Source: Massilia antarctica
GTDB lineage: Bacteria > Pseudomonadota > Gammaproteobacteria > Burkholderiales > Burkholderiaceae_D
Direction: 5' to 3'
Assembly: GCF_015689335.1 (NCBI RefSeq)
Contig: NZ_CP065053.1
Location: forward strand, 6,324,001 to 6,388,000
Length of the DNA stretch: 64,000 bases
This document shows positions 56,166-64,000 of this stretch, piece by piece. The notes under the pieces were generated by a model. It was not told the DNA's origin, ran no database searches, and saw only the letters and a program-made list of their open reading frames with translations. Both the position numbers and the translations under genes were made by a program. Numbering within the stretch: the stretch's first letter is position 1; every line of letters begins with the position of its first letter.

Positions 56166-56604
56166 TTGCTGTCATCCTTTCAAGGACGATAGCTTAAACT
56201 ACCCCGTGGCCACTGTCTCAAAATGTGGATCCACTATAGGGACCGCATGCTGGGATAAACCCACTTCCCTTCTCTTCATTCGAGAGAAGCCTCAAGCCAT
56301 CAGCGACGAGCTGGTCGTGCGCGCACTGGTCAACAAAGACGAAGCAGCAAAAGACAAGCTCAATTCCATCCTTAAGACTCCCTTCGGCGCCGATGCCATA
56401 GGGGGCTTCGACGGAATCATGGTCTATACGGATAAGCCCTCCCCACGCCTCTACAGCATGGGAATCGACGACGGCGTGGTGAAAGCTGCCGATATCGGCA
56501 AGGGAGAAAAAGAAAGCCTGGAGGCCCGTTTTTGCGAATTGATACCGGTTGCAAAACGAAAAATTCCTCTACGCAATCAAGTGCGGATTCGCATCACCCG
56601 GTAA

Positions 56605-57107
56605 GACAGAATGATGCGGTAGCGCTACGGTTTTCGCTGACCGCATGATGACGACATCTGTTCGATTGCTGAGGAAGCCATGAAAAGTGGACTCTACAAT
56701 GCACTACACCAGGGGTTCGCCCGACCGAAGAAGGCATAAGACAGCCGCTATATGCGCCCGACAATAAAAGAAGGAAGAACAGCATCGGGCCGATACCGGC
56801 TCATGATCCGCACGTGGCGCGAGGCAGTGGACAAGTCTGGCAATGCCCGAGAGTTTTCTGCCTCCGGTTCAAGACCGTATCGCAGTCCTTAAACTCGGCG
56901 CGCGGGGTGCGCTTGGCCGTACTCACTTAGGTGTCAGGGCGCGCGGGACCGTCCATCCGTAGATGGCCGCGCCAATTTCACCATGCCGGCCAGCCTTTGG
57001 ATAGCAGCCGACGAAGATGCTCCGGAAACGCAGCTCTTCCTAATCGACTCCCAAACACCCGGCGCCGCAATAAACGTTGCTCCCCCTTGAATACAGGACA
57101 CCACGCC
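56605..57107. other. intergenic region, nothing firmly recognised
   Basis: About 500 bp between the IS-split gene and the frameshifted immunity homologue. AAAAGTGGACTC near 56694 is weakly IS3-end-like. No conserved ORF or RNA was seen. AGGA precedes the next start. Confidence 0.35.
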
Positions 57108-58006
57108 ATGACGAAGGCACTACGCACTTCCCTCCTCCTGGCCCTTGCACTGGCCAGCCAACACGCGACGGCGGACATCACTGCCGCCGATGTGAAGAAG
57201 TACGGCAGCACGCAACATTGGGACGACGCCGAGCAGACCGGTCCAAACTCAAGATGCCGGTGGACGATATCGTCCCCATCAGCTACTCGCTTCCCAAGTC
57301 GGGCGGCCCGGCCTGCGGCCTGCTGGCGCGCGGCCCCAAGTCGCTGGTGTTTTTCGATATCCTCTCTGGGGACGACGGCAACTACCCCTACTGCGCCAAT
57401 GTCAGCAAGGTGGTCGCATTCAAGCTGGCCGGCAAGTCCTACCTGGCATTCGAGTTTTGGCACCAGGCATTGAGGGACGAGGCGTTCGACGACTTCTTTT
57501 ACGTGCGCAGGGACGATGCCGGCTATTGGCAGGAGGCAAAGGACGTGTCGGACCGCGCCAAGGAAGACACGATGCCCGGCAACATCAAGGACAGCATCCG
57601 CAACGTGCGCGCCAACGACATGGCCAAATCCTTCCCGGGCCAGCAGATGCTGTACCGCGATTTCATCGGCGACGACGATGGCGCGTTCGGCGTGCTGTCC
57701 AGGCCCAACGCTTGCACCTTCGTGGTCGATGCCGCAACCACGCGGGCGACCTTCAAGCACGAGGATTTTGCACCGGGCCAGCCGTGCAGCACGTTCGTCG
57801 CATCGTCGCGCTTCGACAAAGGGGCCACCGCGTACTACATCGGCCTGTTCGACGGCCCGCAAAAAAAGCGCCAACTGGCGCTGTTTTCAGTCAGCCACAA
57901 CGTGATCAAGGCGGAAAAGGGCTTGGCGGCGCAAGCCGCCAGCAAGGGGCAGCTGGCCGATATCAAATCGGTCAAGCAGTTTCTGACGACGGCGGCGAAG
58001 CCGTGA
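57108..58006 (+). pseudogene. frameshifted homologue of the GH19-module immunity protein
   Basis: It starts MTKALRTSLLLALALASQHATA (signal peptide) and ADVKKYGSTQHWDDAEQTG, then shifts frame near 57242. It continues in the other frame as KLKMPVDDIVPISYSLPKSG, CGLLARGPKSLVFFDILSGD, NACTFVVDAATTRATFKHED. The second part aligns along its whole length with the protein at 52749. A single-base change would restore about 299 codons. A sequencing error cannot be excluded. Confidence 0.8.
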
Positions 58007-58069
58007 GGGATGCGCTCACACCCACGCCGCAGCGAACCGCGCGCATGCGCGGCCGTTCCGGCATGCTGC

Positions 58070-58591
58070 TTAGTAGTCCAGGTGGTAGATCAGCGGCGTC
58101 CCGTTAGGGCTGAACATGCAAGCGATCTGCGGCGTCTTCGTCGACTCCTTGAGCCACTTGCGTTTCTTCTTGTCGACGTCGTCGGCATTCATGTTCTCCA
58201 ACTCGTCCATGTCCACGGTCAGCCATTTGTAGCTGTTGACCGCCTGCACGGTGGTGCCGGCATTGGCGATCGTCCAGACACCGTGCTGATAGGTCAGCCG
58301 GGCCGCAGGAACATTGGCGATCCAGTTCAGCACTTCGCGCTGGGCCGAGGCGTCCATCGAGCTGATCAGCAAGGTGCTCAGGGGGCGCTCGCGCAGCTTG
58401 GCCAGCTTGATGGACAAGGTCTTCGCATCGCCGCTGTGACCGATGAAAATATGGTCATCGGTAAATTTTGTGCTGATCAGGTCCTTGCCGGATTTACTGC
58501 CCGCCGCCTTGGCCATTGCCTTGCGCAACTCTTCAACCGTTTTTGGTCCGTTTGGTCCCGAGGTCCAGGTTCTCTGTGCAACGATACTCAT
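58070..58591 (-). CDS. hypothetical protein next to clpV
   Basis: Protein of 173 residues. The ATG at 58591 is chosen for the strong GGAGGAG ahead of it; the start is MSIVAQRTWTSGPNGPKTVE. No signal peptide or membrane segment is seen. Segments include FTDDHIFIGHSGDAKTLSIK and NSYKWLTVDMDELENMNADD. The family is not recognised. It is encoded convergently with the GH19 module and downstream of clpV on the same strand, so it could be an unrecognised effector or cytoplasmic factor. Confidence 0.5.
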   Translation of the reverse strand: MSIVAQRTWTSGPNGPKTVEELRKAMAKAAGSKSGKDLISTKFTDDHIFIGHSGDAKTLSIKLAKLRERPLSTLLISSMDASAQREVLNWIANVPAARLTYQHGVWTIANAGTTVQAVNSYKWLTVDMDELENMNADDVDKKKRKWLKESTKTPQIACMFSPNGTPLIYHLDY

Positions 58592-58918
58592 TCCAACTCC
58601 TCCCGAGGTAGTATTGATTAATGCGGCTCGACACGATCTCGGTCCAGCCACGTAGAAACTGCAATTGGCGCCCGGTACCCGCCTTCGGGCCCCGCGTGAG
58701 CGGTATCAAACCATCGCGGACCGGTCCTCACTTTATCATAATGCAATAGCAAAAAACAAATATTCCGGCGAACCCCGCGCCCCCCCGGCAGCGCCAGCGC
58801 CACGCCCGGCGCGATCATCCCGCTGCCCAGATGCCGCTTGACTGCCGGAAAACCGGCGCCGGAGGATGCCGTGCCGCCGACATCCGGTCGACACATCCGC
58901 GGCTCCGATCGCGGCCGC
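58592..58918. other. intergenic region
   Basis: It lies between clpV and the hypothetical gene, both on the minus strand. An AT-rich stretch at about 58735-58770 may be a promoter. Nothing else was recognised. Confidence 0.4.
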
Positions 58919-61582
58919 TTATTTGATGGTGTACTTGAACTGCCCCTTCTTGTCCGCGCTGACCTTGATCTTGGCGATCGCCACGCCTTCGGCCATCTTG
59001 GCCAGCACGGTTTCGGCGATCTCCGGCAGCAAGGTGCCGTTGAGGATATTGTCGACATTGCGCGCGCCCGAATCGACTTCGGTGCAGCGCGCCAGCACCG
59101 CTTCGACCAGCGCCTCGTCGTACGCAAACTCGGCCTTGTGATTGGCGGCGATGCGCTGGGCAATTTTGCGCATCTTCAGTTCGATGATCTTGACCAGCGC
59201 GTCGTCGCCCAGCGGGTAGTATGGAATGACCTTCAGGCGCCCCAGGAAGGCTGGCTTGAACTGCTTCATCAGGTGCGGACGAATCATCTCTTCCAGCTGT
59301 TCCGGCGTCGGCATTTCTTCCGGCGCCTTGTTCAGGCAAGCCTGCATCATCGGGCTCGAGGCCACGTTCGAGGTCAGGATGATGATGGTGTTCTTGAAGT
59401 CGATCTCGCGCCCTTCGGCGTCGTCCATCACGCCCTTGTCGAACACCTGGAAGAACAGCTCCATCACGTCCGGGTGGGCTTTTTCGACTTCGTCGAGCAG
59501 CACCACGCTGTACGGATTGCGGCGCACCGCTTCGGTCAGCACGCCGCCTTCGCCGTAGCCCACGTAGCCCGGCGGCGAGCCTTTCAGGCCCGAGACGCTG
59601 TGCGCTTCCTGGTATTCGCTCATGTTAATCGTGATCATCTTGCGCTCGCCGCCGTACAGCACATCGGCCAGCGCCAGCGCCGTTTCGGTCTTGCCGATGC
59701 CGGACGGGCCAACGAACAGGAACACGCCTTTCGGTTTGTTCGGGTCATCCAGGTTGGCGCGCGAAGTGCGCACGCGCTGCGCCACCGCTTCGATCGCATA
59801 CGATTGCCCCAGCACGCGCTCTTCCAGCAAGTCCTTGAGCTTCAAGACCGTCTTGATCTCGTCCTTGACCATTTTGCCGAGCGGGATGCCGGTCCAGCCG
59901 GCGACGATTTCGGCCACCACATGGCCGTCCACCTGCACCGGCACCATCGGCGTTTCGCCTTGCAGGGTGCGCAGTTCGGTCATCATGGCCTGGATATCCT
60001 TGCCCTTGCTGGCATCCTTCTGGCCGGCGTCTTCCAGGCTGCGGCGCCCTTCCATGATTTTTTCGGTCAGCTGCTTTTCCTGCTCCCAGCGCGCCGCCAG
60101 CGCGGTGTGCTGTTCGGCGGCGGCGCTGCGCTGCGCCGCCAGCTCCTTCAGGCGCGCCACGTGCGAGCCGCCCGCGCTTTCCTCGCGCTGCAGGGCGCCC
60201 GCTTCGATGTCGATGCGTTCGAGCTTGCGCGCAAGGTTTTCGATCAGCGCCGGGGTGGCGTTCTGGCCCAGGGCAACCTTGGCGCAGGCGGTATCGAGCA
60301 CGCTGATGGCCTTGTCCGGCAGCTGGCGCCCCATGATGTAGCGGTGCGACAGGCGCACCGCCTCGGTGATCGCTTCGTCGTAGACGCGCACGCCGAAGTG
60401 TTTTTCCATCAGCGGCGCCATCCCGCGCAACATGGCGCAGGCCAGTTCTTCGCTCGGTTCCTCGACCTTGATCACCTGGAAGCGGCGTGCCAGCGCGGCG
60501 TCTTTTTCGAAGTATTTCTTGTACTCGCCCCAGGTGGTGGCGGCGATGGTGCGCAGTTCGCCGCGCGCCAATGCGGGCTTCAACAGGTTGGCCGCGTCGT
60601 TCTGGCCGGCGGTGCCGCCGGCGCCGATCATGGTGTGCGCTTCATCGATGAACAGGATGATCGCGTGCGGGCTTTTCTTGACTTCGTCGATGACGTTTTT
60701 CAGGCGGTTCTCGAACTCGCCCTTGACGCTGGCGCCGGCTTGCAGCAGGCCCATGTCGAGCGTGTGGATCTCGACGCCCTTGAGCACGTCGGGCACGTCG
60801 TTGATGGCGATGCGCAAGGCCAGGCCCTCGACCACGGCGGTCTTGCCGACACCGGCTTCGCCGGTCAGGATCGGGTTGTTCTGGCGGCGCCGCATCAGGA
60901 TGTCGATCGCCTGGCGGATTTCGGTGTCGCGTCCGATCACCGGGTCGACCTTGCCGGCGCGCGCGCGCTCGGTCAGGTTGGTGGTGAACTGGTCCAGCGA
61001 CGGCGTCTTTGACGCGGCCTTGGCGGCCATGTCGCCGACCGGGTCGTGGCCGTCGCCATCGTTGGCGCCGGCGCCGGCGCTCGACTGCGAGGCCACCGCT
61101 TCCTGCGAGCCGGCGGCCAGCTTGTCGAGGTTATGCTTGATCTGTTCGACGTCGAACTTGCCGAACAACTTGGAGCCGCGGAAGGCCAGCTGCGCCAGTT
61201 CCGGATCGGTCAGCAGCGCTTGCAGCAAATGGCCGCTGCGGATTTCGGCAGTGCGTCCGGCCTGGATGTCGAGCGAGGCGATCAGCCAGGCGTTTTCGAA
61301 CAGTTTCGGCAGGCGCACCGAGAACACGGGGGTACGCGAGTTGCCGGCCTTCAGGCGCGCGACCTCGGCCTGCAGGTCCGCTTCGAGCATGCCGGCGCTG
61401 ATGCCGCACTGGCGCGCGATCAGCGCAAAGTCGCTCTTGGGCTGCTCCAGCAGGGCCAGGAACAAGTGTTCGATATCGACTTCGTACTGGCCGAGCGAGA
61501 CGCAGATGCTGGCCGCGCGGGTGGCGGCGGTGCGGCTGGTCTCATTGAGTTTGCCGATCAGCGTTTTCAGGTTGATGCTCAT
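58919..61582 (-). CDS. clpV: T6SS AAA+ ATPase ClpV (TssH)
   Basis: Protein of 887 residues. The N-terminal Clp-N domain (SINLKTLIGKLNETSRTAAT, LGQYEVDIEHLFLALLEQ) has the ClpV form that recognises contracted sheath. The first AAA+ module has GEAGVGKTAVVEGL (about 245) and the second GPSGIGKTETALALADVLYG (about 622); a coiled-coil middle region lies between. ClpV disassembles the TssB/TssC sheath after firing. It follows tssG on the same strand by 34 bases. Confidence 0.96.
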   Translation of the reverse strand: MSINLKTLIGKLNETSRTAATRAASICVSLGQYEVDIEHLFLALLEQPKSDFALIARQCGISAGMLEADLQAEVARLKAGNSRTPVFSVRLPKLFENAWLIASLDIQAGRTAEIRSGHLLQALLTDPELAQLAFRGSKLFGKFDVEQIKHNLDKLAAGSQEAVASQSSAGAGANDGDGHDPVGDMAAKAASKTPSLDQFTTNLTERARAGKVDPVIGRDTEIRQAIDILMRRRQNNPILTGEAGVGKTAVVEGLALRIAINDVPDVLKGVEIHTLDMGLLQAGASVKGEFENRLKNVIDEVKKSPHAIILFIDEAHTMIGAGGTAGQNDAANLLKPALARGELRTIAATTWGEYKKYFEKDAALARRFQVIKVEEPSEELACAMLRGMAPLMEKHFGVRVYDEAITEAVRLSHRYIMGRQLPDKAISVLDTACAKVALGQNATPALIENLARKLERIDIEAGALQREESAGGSHVARLKELAAQRSAAAEQHTALAARWEQEKQLTEKIMEGRRSLEDAGQKDASKGKDIQAMMTELRTLQGETPMVPVQVDGHVVAEIVAGWTGIPLGKMVKDEIKTVLKLKDLLEERVLGQSYAIEAVAQRVRTSRANLDDPNKPKGVFLFVGPSGIGKTETALALADVLYGGERKMITINMSEYQEAHSVSGLKGSPPGYVGYGEGGVLTEAVRRNPYSVVLLDEVEKAHPDVMELFFQVFDKGVMDDAEGREIDFKNTIIILTSNVASSPMMQACLNKAPEEMPTPEQLEEMIRPHLMKQFKPAFLGRLKVIPYYPLGDDALVKIIELKMRKIAQRIAANHKAEFAYDEALVEAVLARCTEVDSGARNVDNILNGTLLPEIAETVLAKMAEGVAIAKIKVSADKKGQFKYTIK

Positions 61583-61616
61583 GCAGGGTTCCTTTTAAGG
61601 GTGTTCGTTTTGTCAA

Positions 61617-62702
61617 TCACAGCGCGTGTATATCGTAGCGGACATCGCTGCGGTCTTCCTGGAGTGGGCCGGTCACCAGAAAACTGTCCCATCCCAGGCG
61701 TCCGCCGGTGCGCGTCTCGTCCATCTGCATGCCGTGCACGTCGGGTCCGCGCAGCACCAGTTGCACTTCGTATTCCAAGGTCACGCCGGTAAACATGGTG
61801 ATCATGCTCTTGAGCGCGCGCGCCGCTCTCCCTCCCGGCAGGAAGGAGTTGAAGCTGTCATGGTCGAGCGGGCCGATGACCAGGCGCAGGCGCAGGTCGC
61901 GCTGCCATACCCGCTCGCCGGCCATGGCGCCGCCACCCAGCATCGAGTTGGCCGCGCCCAGCATGGTCTGCTGGCTGGCCGGCACTTCGTACCAGCAGCC
62001 GATGAACTGCTCGGCCTTGATCCGCTGGCCGAAATACTCGGACAGCACGCGCGACATTTGCACCGCCGACGGCGGCCGGTGCCGCATGGCCGAAGCAAAA
62101 TAGCCGAGCGACTCGTCCAGCACCCCGCCTCCGAGGTCGTCGTTGAGGCGCTGGCGCAGCGACTCGTTGCCCACCCCGGCCAGGGACAGCAGCAGCGGCA
62201 AGAAGCTGTCCTTGCCGTCGATCGCATATTTGAGTTCGAGCCGGTACTTGCGCCAGGCTTCGAAGAACAGCGCCAGCGAGCGGTTCGAAAACGTGTCGAG
62301 AAACGCGCGCGGCCCCTCATCCTTGTTGTAGATGATATGGGCCGAGATGCGGTCGGTGTAATGGGCCGGCAGCGCGCCATTCCCGCCCAGCAGGCCCATG
62401 AAGGCCGGCGTGATGCGGATGTACTTGAGCGTGTTCGCTTGCAGCGCCTCGCCCAGCGACCTGGCCTGGCGCGGCAGTTCGCGCGGCACCGTTTCGATGT
62501 TTTCGAGCTGGCTGGGCGGGAAAGCGAGCGAGGTCGAGTTCTGGAAGCGCAGGAAGTTGGCGATCGCGCCCTGCTGCGGCGAGCCGTGGCGCTTGAGCCA
62601 TAGCTCGAGCATCCGCACCGCCTGGAAGAACTGGAAGCGGTACGGTTCCTCGAACAGGCGCTCGATTACAGCAGGCTCAAATCGCCGCTTCGTGGCAAGC
62701 AT
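61617..62702 (-). CDS. tssG: T6SS baseplate protein TssG
   Basis: Protein of 361 residues of the VasB/ImpH family: FEEPYRFQFFQAVRMLELWL, ANFLRFQNSTSLAFPPSQLE, FMGLLGGNGALPAHYTDRIS and HDSFNSFLPGGRAARALKSM. TssG forms the wedge with TssE, TssF and TssK. Its start lies inside the end of tssF (37-base overlap), so the two are tightly coupled. Confidence 0.95.
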   Translation of the reverse strand: MLATKRRFEPAVIERLFEEPYRFQFFQAVRMLELWLKRHGSPQQGAIANFLRFQNSTSLAFPPSQLENIETVPRELPRQARSLGEALQANTLKYIRITPAFMGLLGGNGALPAHYTDRISAHIIYNKDEGPRAFLDTFSNRSLALFFEAWRKYRLELKYAIDGKDSFLPLLLSLAGVGNESLRQRLNDDLGGGVLDESLGYFASAMRHRPPSAVQMSRVLSEYFGQRIKAEQFIGCWYEVPASQQTMLGAANSMLGGGAMAGERVWQRDLRLRLVIGPLDHDSFNSFLPGGRAARALKSMITMFTGVTLEYEVQLVLRGPDVHGMQMDETRTGGRLGWDSFLVTGPLQEDRSDVRYDIHAL

Positions 62703-64000
62703 TTCAATAGCTCTTCTCCATTTTTATTCGATACGATCACCAGTTGGGTGAAGCTGTTGGCGTGCACGTACAGGCCCAGGAAGCGGTCGATGATGTGGGC
62801 AAAGGCGTGGATGCCGCTGCCGACAAAGGCTTCTTCGTCGATCGTCAGGCGCACTTCCATGCCGCGCACCAGGCAGGCGAACGGGTTCCCCGGCAGCCAG
62901 GTGTTGGCCGCCTTGTACGCCACCTCGGCGATGCCGCCGATCTGGCGCTGCGAGGACGGTGAGCGCGGCAGGTCGTACAGGGTGAGCATCTCGCGAAAGG
63001 CATCCAGGCCGCCGTCGGCCAGGGACAGGTGATTCAGCGACAGGTGCGAGATCAGGCGCCAGTGCGCGCCGCGGCCGCGCTCGAAGCGCTGCGAGGACGT
63101 CGGTTTGCGCAGGAAGCTGATCTGGCGCACGGTGGACCCGCCCTCGAGGAACAGGTCGCCGCCGCGCAGCCCGTACGTCAAGGACGCCGGCAAGTCGCGG
63201 TTGGTGCAGGTCAGCTCCAGGCTGAGGGTATCGGTTTCCACTTCGGCCGGGTCGAAGTCGATGTCGACGATCGAAATCTCGGTCTCGAAACCGGGACTTT
63301 TTTCGGCGATGGTTTCATCGCGCCGCATGACCCAGTAGTGGCCCTTCTTTTCCGGCGTCTGTCCGTGCTTGAGCGAATAGAACGGGCGGAAGTCGACGAT
63401 CGATTCGCCCTGCGGCGTCTGGCGCACCAGCTTGACCGAGTCGATCGCCTGCACTTCGTAGGCGAATGCGCGGCGCGCATCGGCCAGCACCGGGTAGCTG
63501 GCGGTGGTGTGGGTCAGGCGGATCGGCTCGCCGCGCTGGCGGAACAGGTTCACCACCGGGGTGCAGCCGAGCAGCACGTTATTGGTCGTCAGGGTGCCCA
63601 GCATGCGCGCCGCGTTCGAATCGGTGCGCATGCCCGACAGCGCCAGGTGCAGGGTGATCGAGCGGCATCCCATCGGCAGCACCGCGGTCAGCGCGGCCAT
63701 GTCGATATCGAAGAAGTTGAATTTTTCGGGGAAGCAGAAATACTCGGTCAGCAGGCGGTAAGCCGTGTGCGAGCGCGCTTCGAAGTCGATCAGCGATTCG
63801 TCTTCCTCGAAGCCGGCCACGTGCACCGGAATGGCCGGCAGCGCCATCCAGCGTCCGCTGTCGTCGCCTTCGGCATAGGCGGCCACGGTGCGCATGAACA
63901 GCGCATCGCGCAGCGCCGCGCAGAACGACGGTTCGCCGTCGATGAACACGCGCAGCCTGGTCAGGCCCAGCCTGGCCAGCGACACCTGGTCCGAGGTGCT
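62666..64000 (-). CDS. tssF: T6SS baseplate protein TssF (5' end outside window)
   Basis: The last 444 codons of TssF (VasA/ImpG) are visible. Family blocks: YRLLTEYFCFPEKFNFFDID, NNVLLGCTPVVNLFRQRGEP, IRLTHTTASYPVLADARRAF, FERGRGAHWRLISHLSLNHL and the end NKNGEELLKCLPRSGDLSLL. The frame is open to the window edge, so the N-terminal third or so is missing. tssE, hcp, tssC and tssB are expected further upstream in this operon. Confidence 0.95.
   Translation of the reverse strand, partial: STSDQVSLARLGLTRLRVFIDGEPSFCAALRDALFMRTVAAYAEGDDSGRWMALPAIPVHVAGFEEDESLIDFEARSHTAYRLLTEYFCFPEKFNFFDIDMAALTAVLPMGCRSITLHLALSGMRTDSNAARMLGTLTTNNVLLGCTPVVNLFRQRGEPIRLTHTTASYPVLADARRAFAYEVQAIDSVKLVRQTPQGESIVDFRPFYSLKHGQTPEKKGHYWVMRRDETIAEKSPGFETEISIVDIDFDPAEVETDTLSLELTCTNRDLPASLTYGLRGGDLFLEGGSTVRQISFLRKPTSSQRFERGRGAHWRLISHLSLNHLSLADGGLDAFREMLTLYDLPRSPSSQRQIGGIAEVAYKAANTWLPGNPFACLVRGMEVRLTIDEEAFVGSGIHAFAHIIDRFLGLYVHANSFTQLVIVSNKNGEELLKCLPRSGDLSLL

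Larger units (their letters stand above)
54813..56238 (-). mobile_element. IS3 family insertion sequence
   Basis: Length 1426 bp. The ends are TAAAGTGGACCCATC and, reversed, TATAGTGGATCCACA, flanked by a 3-bp duplication GGG (54810-54812 and 56239-56241). It carries overlapping orfA and orfB on the minus strand and appears complete. Confidence 0.88.
54663..56604 (+). pseudogene. paralogue of the 54123 protein, split by an IS3 element
   Basis: Joining 54663-54812 to 56242-56604 removes the IS and one GGG, leaving a clean 171-codon frame. It reads MNIKIALLTALITMTSATSA (signal peptide), VVWINLGQNPGTANLKIRSH, SSEG-TACWDKPTSLLFIREK and GGFDGIMVYTDKPSPRLYSM. Each block aligns with the intact 161-residue neighbour. 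At present only a 50-residue product ending in the IS is possible. Confidence 0.85.

Noticed and set aside
58919-61582. Housekeeping ClpB chaperone
   Set aside because: The N-terminal region and adjacency to tssG and tssF fit ClpV of T6SS rather than ClpB.

Overview
The window reads as a chromosome segment of a high-GC betaproteobacterium, most likely Oxalobacteraceae (Massilia/Duganella/Janthinobacterium type). This is inferred from three things: a sugar-uptake locus built from a TonB receptor, a tryptophan-halogenase-like flavoprotein and a DUF6445-like oxygenase; the gene order of the type VI secretion (T6SS) cluster; and the dense ISL3/IS481/IS3 load. No tRNA, rRNA or CRISPR array was seen.

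1-7.9 kb and 7.9-15.5 kb hold metabolic genes: the end of a molybdate-binding protein gene, an exported HExxH-like protein, a hemerythrin, and a LacI-controlled glucoside locus. That locus contains a GH1 beta-glucosidase, LacI, a sugar-binding protein, an oxygenase-like protein, an outer-membrane barrel, a halogenase-like protein and a TonB receptor. Three near-identical LacI-type operators precede the glucosidase, the binding protein and the receptor, so they look like one regulon. A c-type-cytochrome-like exported protein, a short-chain dehydrogenase and a small exported protein follow.

15.6-37.2 kb is the most unusual part. Read on the minus strand, a full-length vgrG is followed by a multidomain peptidoglycan-hydrolase effector (LysM, PG-binding, M15-like peptidase, GH24 lysozyme) and an exported candidate immunity protein. 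Downstream lies a run of partial repeats of this module: 5'-truncated vgrG copies, a second effector split by an ISL3 element, a second intact immunity gene, an internally deleted immunity gene, and shredded lysozyme and immunity fragments. Three ISL3 copies (15.6, 22.9 and 28.8 kb), a nested IS4-in-IS481 pair and an IS630 scrap sit in this array. Exact target-site duplications let the pre-insertion genes be rebuilt.

37.4-48 kb carries T6SS structural and accessory genes on the plus strand: an M15 peptidase of TagX type, PAAR, a membrane protein with a possible ketosynthase-like fold, tssM, tagF, an OmpA-like protein and tssA. At 48.2-58 kb a second vgrG leads to a LysM/GH19 effector, a translationally coupled exported immunity candidate, and further exported small proteins. 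One of these is split by an IS3 element and one is frameshifted. 58.9-64 kb is the clpV-tssG-tssF operon on the minus strand, running off the window. The sheath, tube and other baseplate genes (tssB, tssC, hcp, tssE, tssK, tssL, tssJ) are not in the window.

Overall this is a T6SS locus whose two vgrG genes each feed an expanding and decaying set of cell-wall-degrading effectors and periplasmic immunity proteins. The three effectors share a LysM plus beta-sandwich-like module whose order is swapped between families.
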